DNA of 64,000 bases from Enterobacter sp. BIGb0383. Its GTDB lineage: Bacteria > Pseudomonadota > Gammaproteobacteria > Enterobacterales > Enterobacteriaceae. How positions within the stretch are numbered: position 1 is the first letter of the stretch; each line of letters begins with the position of its first letter. The notes beneath the pieces were generated by a model. The model had not been told where the DNA came from and searched no databases. It saw only the letters and a program-made list of their open reading frames with translations. The stretch is taken from NCBI RefSeq assembly GCF_003751845.1, contig NZ_RJKQ01000001.1, forward strand, positions 1,116,001 to 1,180,000, in the 5' to 3' direction. A program made the position numbers and the translations under genes. Of the stretch, positions 63,159 to 64,000 are shown piece by piece.

Positions 63159-64000
63159 CAGTGTGAAACTCCCAGAGTGATCGTGACCCCCTGCTCCCGC
63201 AGGGTTTCACCAATAAGTTGCCCCTGGCTCATTAGCCAGGCGGCCGGACCGGATACGCTTCCTACGCCGGTGGTCTGGCGTACAAAGTCGGAACCGGGAA
63301 AATGGTGTTCATAGGGGCGCAGTTCCTCTGCAGAGAAGACCTGAAACGGCACCCGCAGGCTGGCCGCCAGCTCAAGAAGTCCGGGTTCATTCTGCTTCAG
63401 GCTGATACTGCCGATGCCGCGAAGCGCCAGGGGATCAAGCCCGCTGGCCGCAAGCTGACGGTGCAGTAGCGTATTGATCAGGCTGAAGGGCGTATCGCGC
63501 CGACAGCCAATACCCGCTATCACCCGACGCGGTACCAGGCGAAAAACCGGGACCGGCAGCGGAGGCAGTTCAGCCTGCATCGAGACGCAAACCAGCGCAT
63601 CCAGATCCGATAACGTATCGAGCGAACGGACCGGAATAAGGCCCCGCGTGTCGCAGTCGCTGGCCGCATAAAGGCTGGCATCGTCCCACCACAGGCCCAC
63701 GCGCTTCTGGCTGACCAGCATCTGGTTAACCGTTTTTACCGCCGTGCGGAAATCGGGCATCCCGGCGTCGAGTTGCTGCGCCAGACTGTCCAGCGCCGCC
63801 AGGTCGTTAACGTCCGTGGCGGTGGTGATCACCGGATCGGCCCCAATTACGCCCGCCAGATAGCGCGCCAGGGCGTTAGCCCCGCCAACATGCCCCGAGA
63901 GCAGGCTAATCACATGCTGACCGCGCTCGTCGATCACCACCACCGCCGGATCGCTCAATTTGTCCTCGATAACCGGGGCCAGCGTCCGCACCACGATCCC
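63158..64000 (-). CDS. cbiG: Cobalt-precorrin-5A hydrolase CbiG (N-terminus beyond window)
   Basis: The frame is open to the window edge, giving the last 280 residues of a roughly 350-residue protein. It opens the lactone ring and releases acetaldehyde from the contracted macrocycle. VVIDERGQHVISLLSGHVGG and the C-terminal SDFVRQTTGVGSVSGPAAWL are characteristic. The GTG at 63994 is an internal codon, not the true start. Earlier cob/cbi genes presumably lie beyond 64000. Confidence 0.95.
   Translation of the reverse strand, partial: GIVVRTLAPVIEDKLSDPAVVVIDERGQHVISLLSGHVGGANALARYLAGVIGADPVITTATDVNDLAALDSLAQQLDAGMPDFRTAVKTVNQMLVSQKRVGLWWDDASLYAASDCDTRGLIPVRSLDTLSDLDALVCVSMQAELPPLPVPVFRLVPRRVIAGIGCRRDTPFSLINTLLHRQLAASGLDPLALRGIGSISLKQNEPGLLELAASLRVPFQVFSAEELRPYEHHFPGSDFVRQTTGVGSVSGPAAWLMSQGQLIGETLREQGVTITLGVSH

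Overview
This window is chromosomal DNA of an Enterobacteriaceae member, most likely Enterobacter or a close relative (Lelliottia, Leclercia, Kosakonia, Klebsiella). The evidence is the familiar enterobacterial neighbourhood cbl-nac / tRNA-Asn / shiA-amn / tRNA-Asn / yeeO / tRNA-Asn / erfK / cobTSU, the cbi genes that E. coli K-12 lacks, and proteins recognisably close to E. coli, Klebsiella or Salmonella orthologues. The species cannot be fixed from this sequence alone. || Layout. (1) 0-7.3 kb: a LysR regulator cut by the window edge, divergent from an Old Yellow Enzyme; a ferric-siderophore reductase divergent from an iutA-type aerobactin receptor around a Fur-box-like site; then the nitrogen/sulfur regulators cbl and nac, with a clear sigma-54 promoter and NtrC site for nac. 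(2) 7.66 kb: tRNA-Asn copy 1, then a 0.76 kb AT-rich gap full of inverted repeats. (3) 8.5-22.4 kb: an unfamiliar eight-gene, single-strand, tightly packed cluster. It holds a Hint (hedgehog/intein-type) protein, six large proteins of which at least five share sequence motifs, and an alpha/alpha-toroid protein with a class II terpene-cyclase-like DxDD motif. This is the best candidate for an undescribed system. (4) 22.5-31.9 kb: P-type ATPase plus universal stress protein, a 36-residue membrane peptide, an RND efflux adaptor and pump with a membrane acyltransferase, and pagP. (5) 32-38.5 kb: a 26-residue membrane peptide, shiA, amn, an M24 aminopeptidase, a DUF2971 gene and tRNA-Asn copy 2 (inverted). 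(6) 38.7-43.8 kb: yeeO, tRNA-Asn copy 3, then accessory genes (glyoxalase-related, HEPN/Abi, a methyltransferase remnant) and an LLM flavin oxidoreductase. (7) 44-48.4 kb: a Fur-box-controlled TonB receptor with a YncE-like beta-propeller partner, and erfK. (8) 48.6-51.2 kb: a second EF-G gene divergent from an ArsR-type regulator. (9) 51.3-56.1 kb: an operon of permease, amidohydrolase and sigma-54 activator behind a near-perfect sigma-54 promoter. (10) 56.2-64 kb: the distal part of the anaerobic cobalamin operon in the transcription order cbiG, cbiH, cbiJ, cbiK, cbiL, cbiP, cobU, cobS, cobT. || How it fits together: core metabolic and regulatory genes alternate with accessory blocks, several of which sit next to one of three identical tRNA-Asn genes. 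Iron (two Fur-type sites), nitrogen (sigma-54 and NtrC) and possibly oxygen (an FNR-like site) regulation can be read from the sequence. No rRNA, CRISPR array, transposase or integrase was seen.
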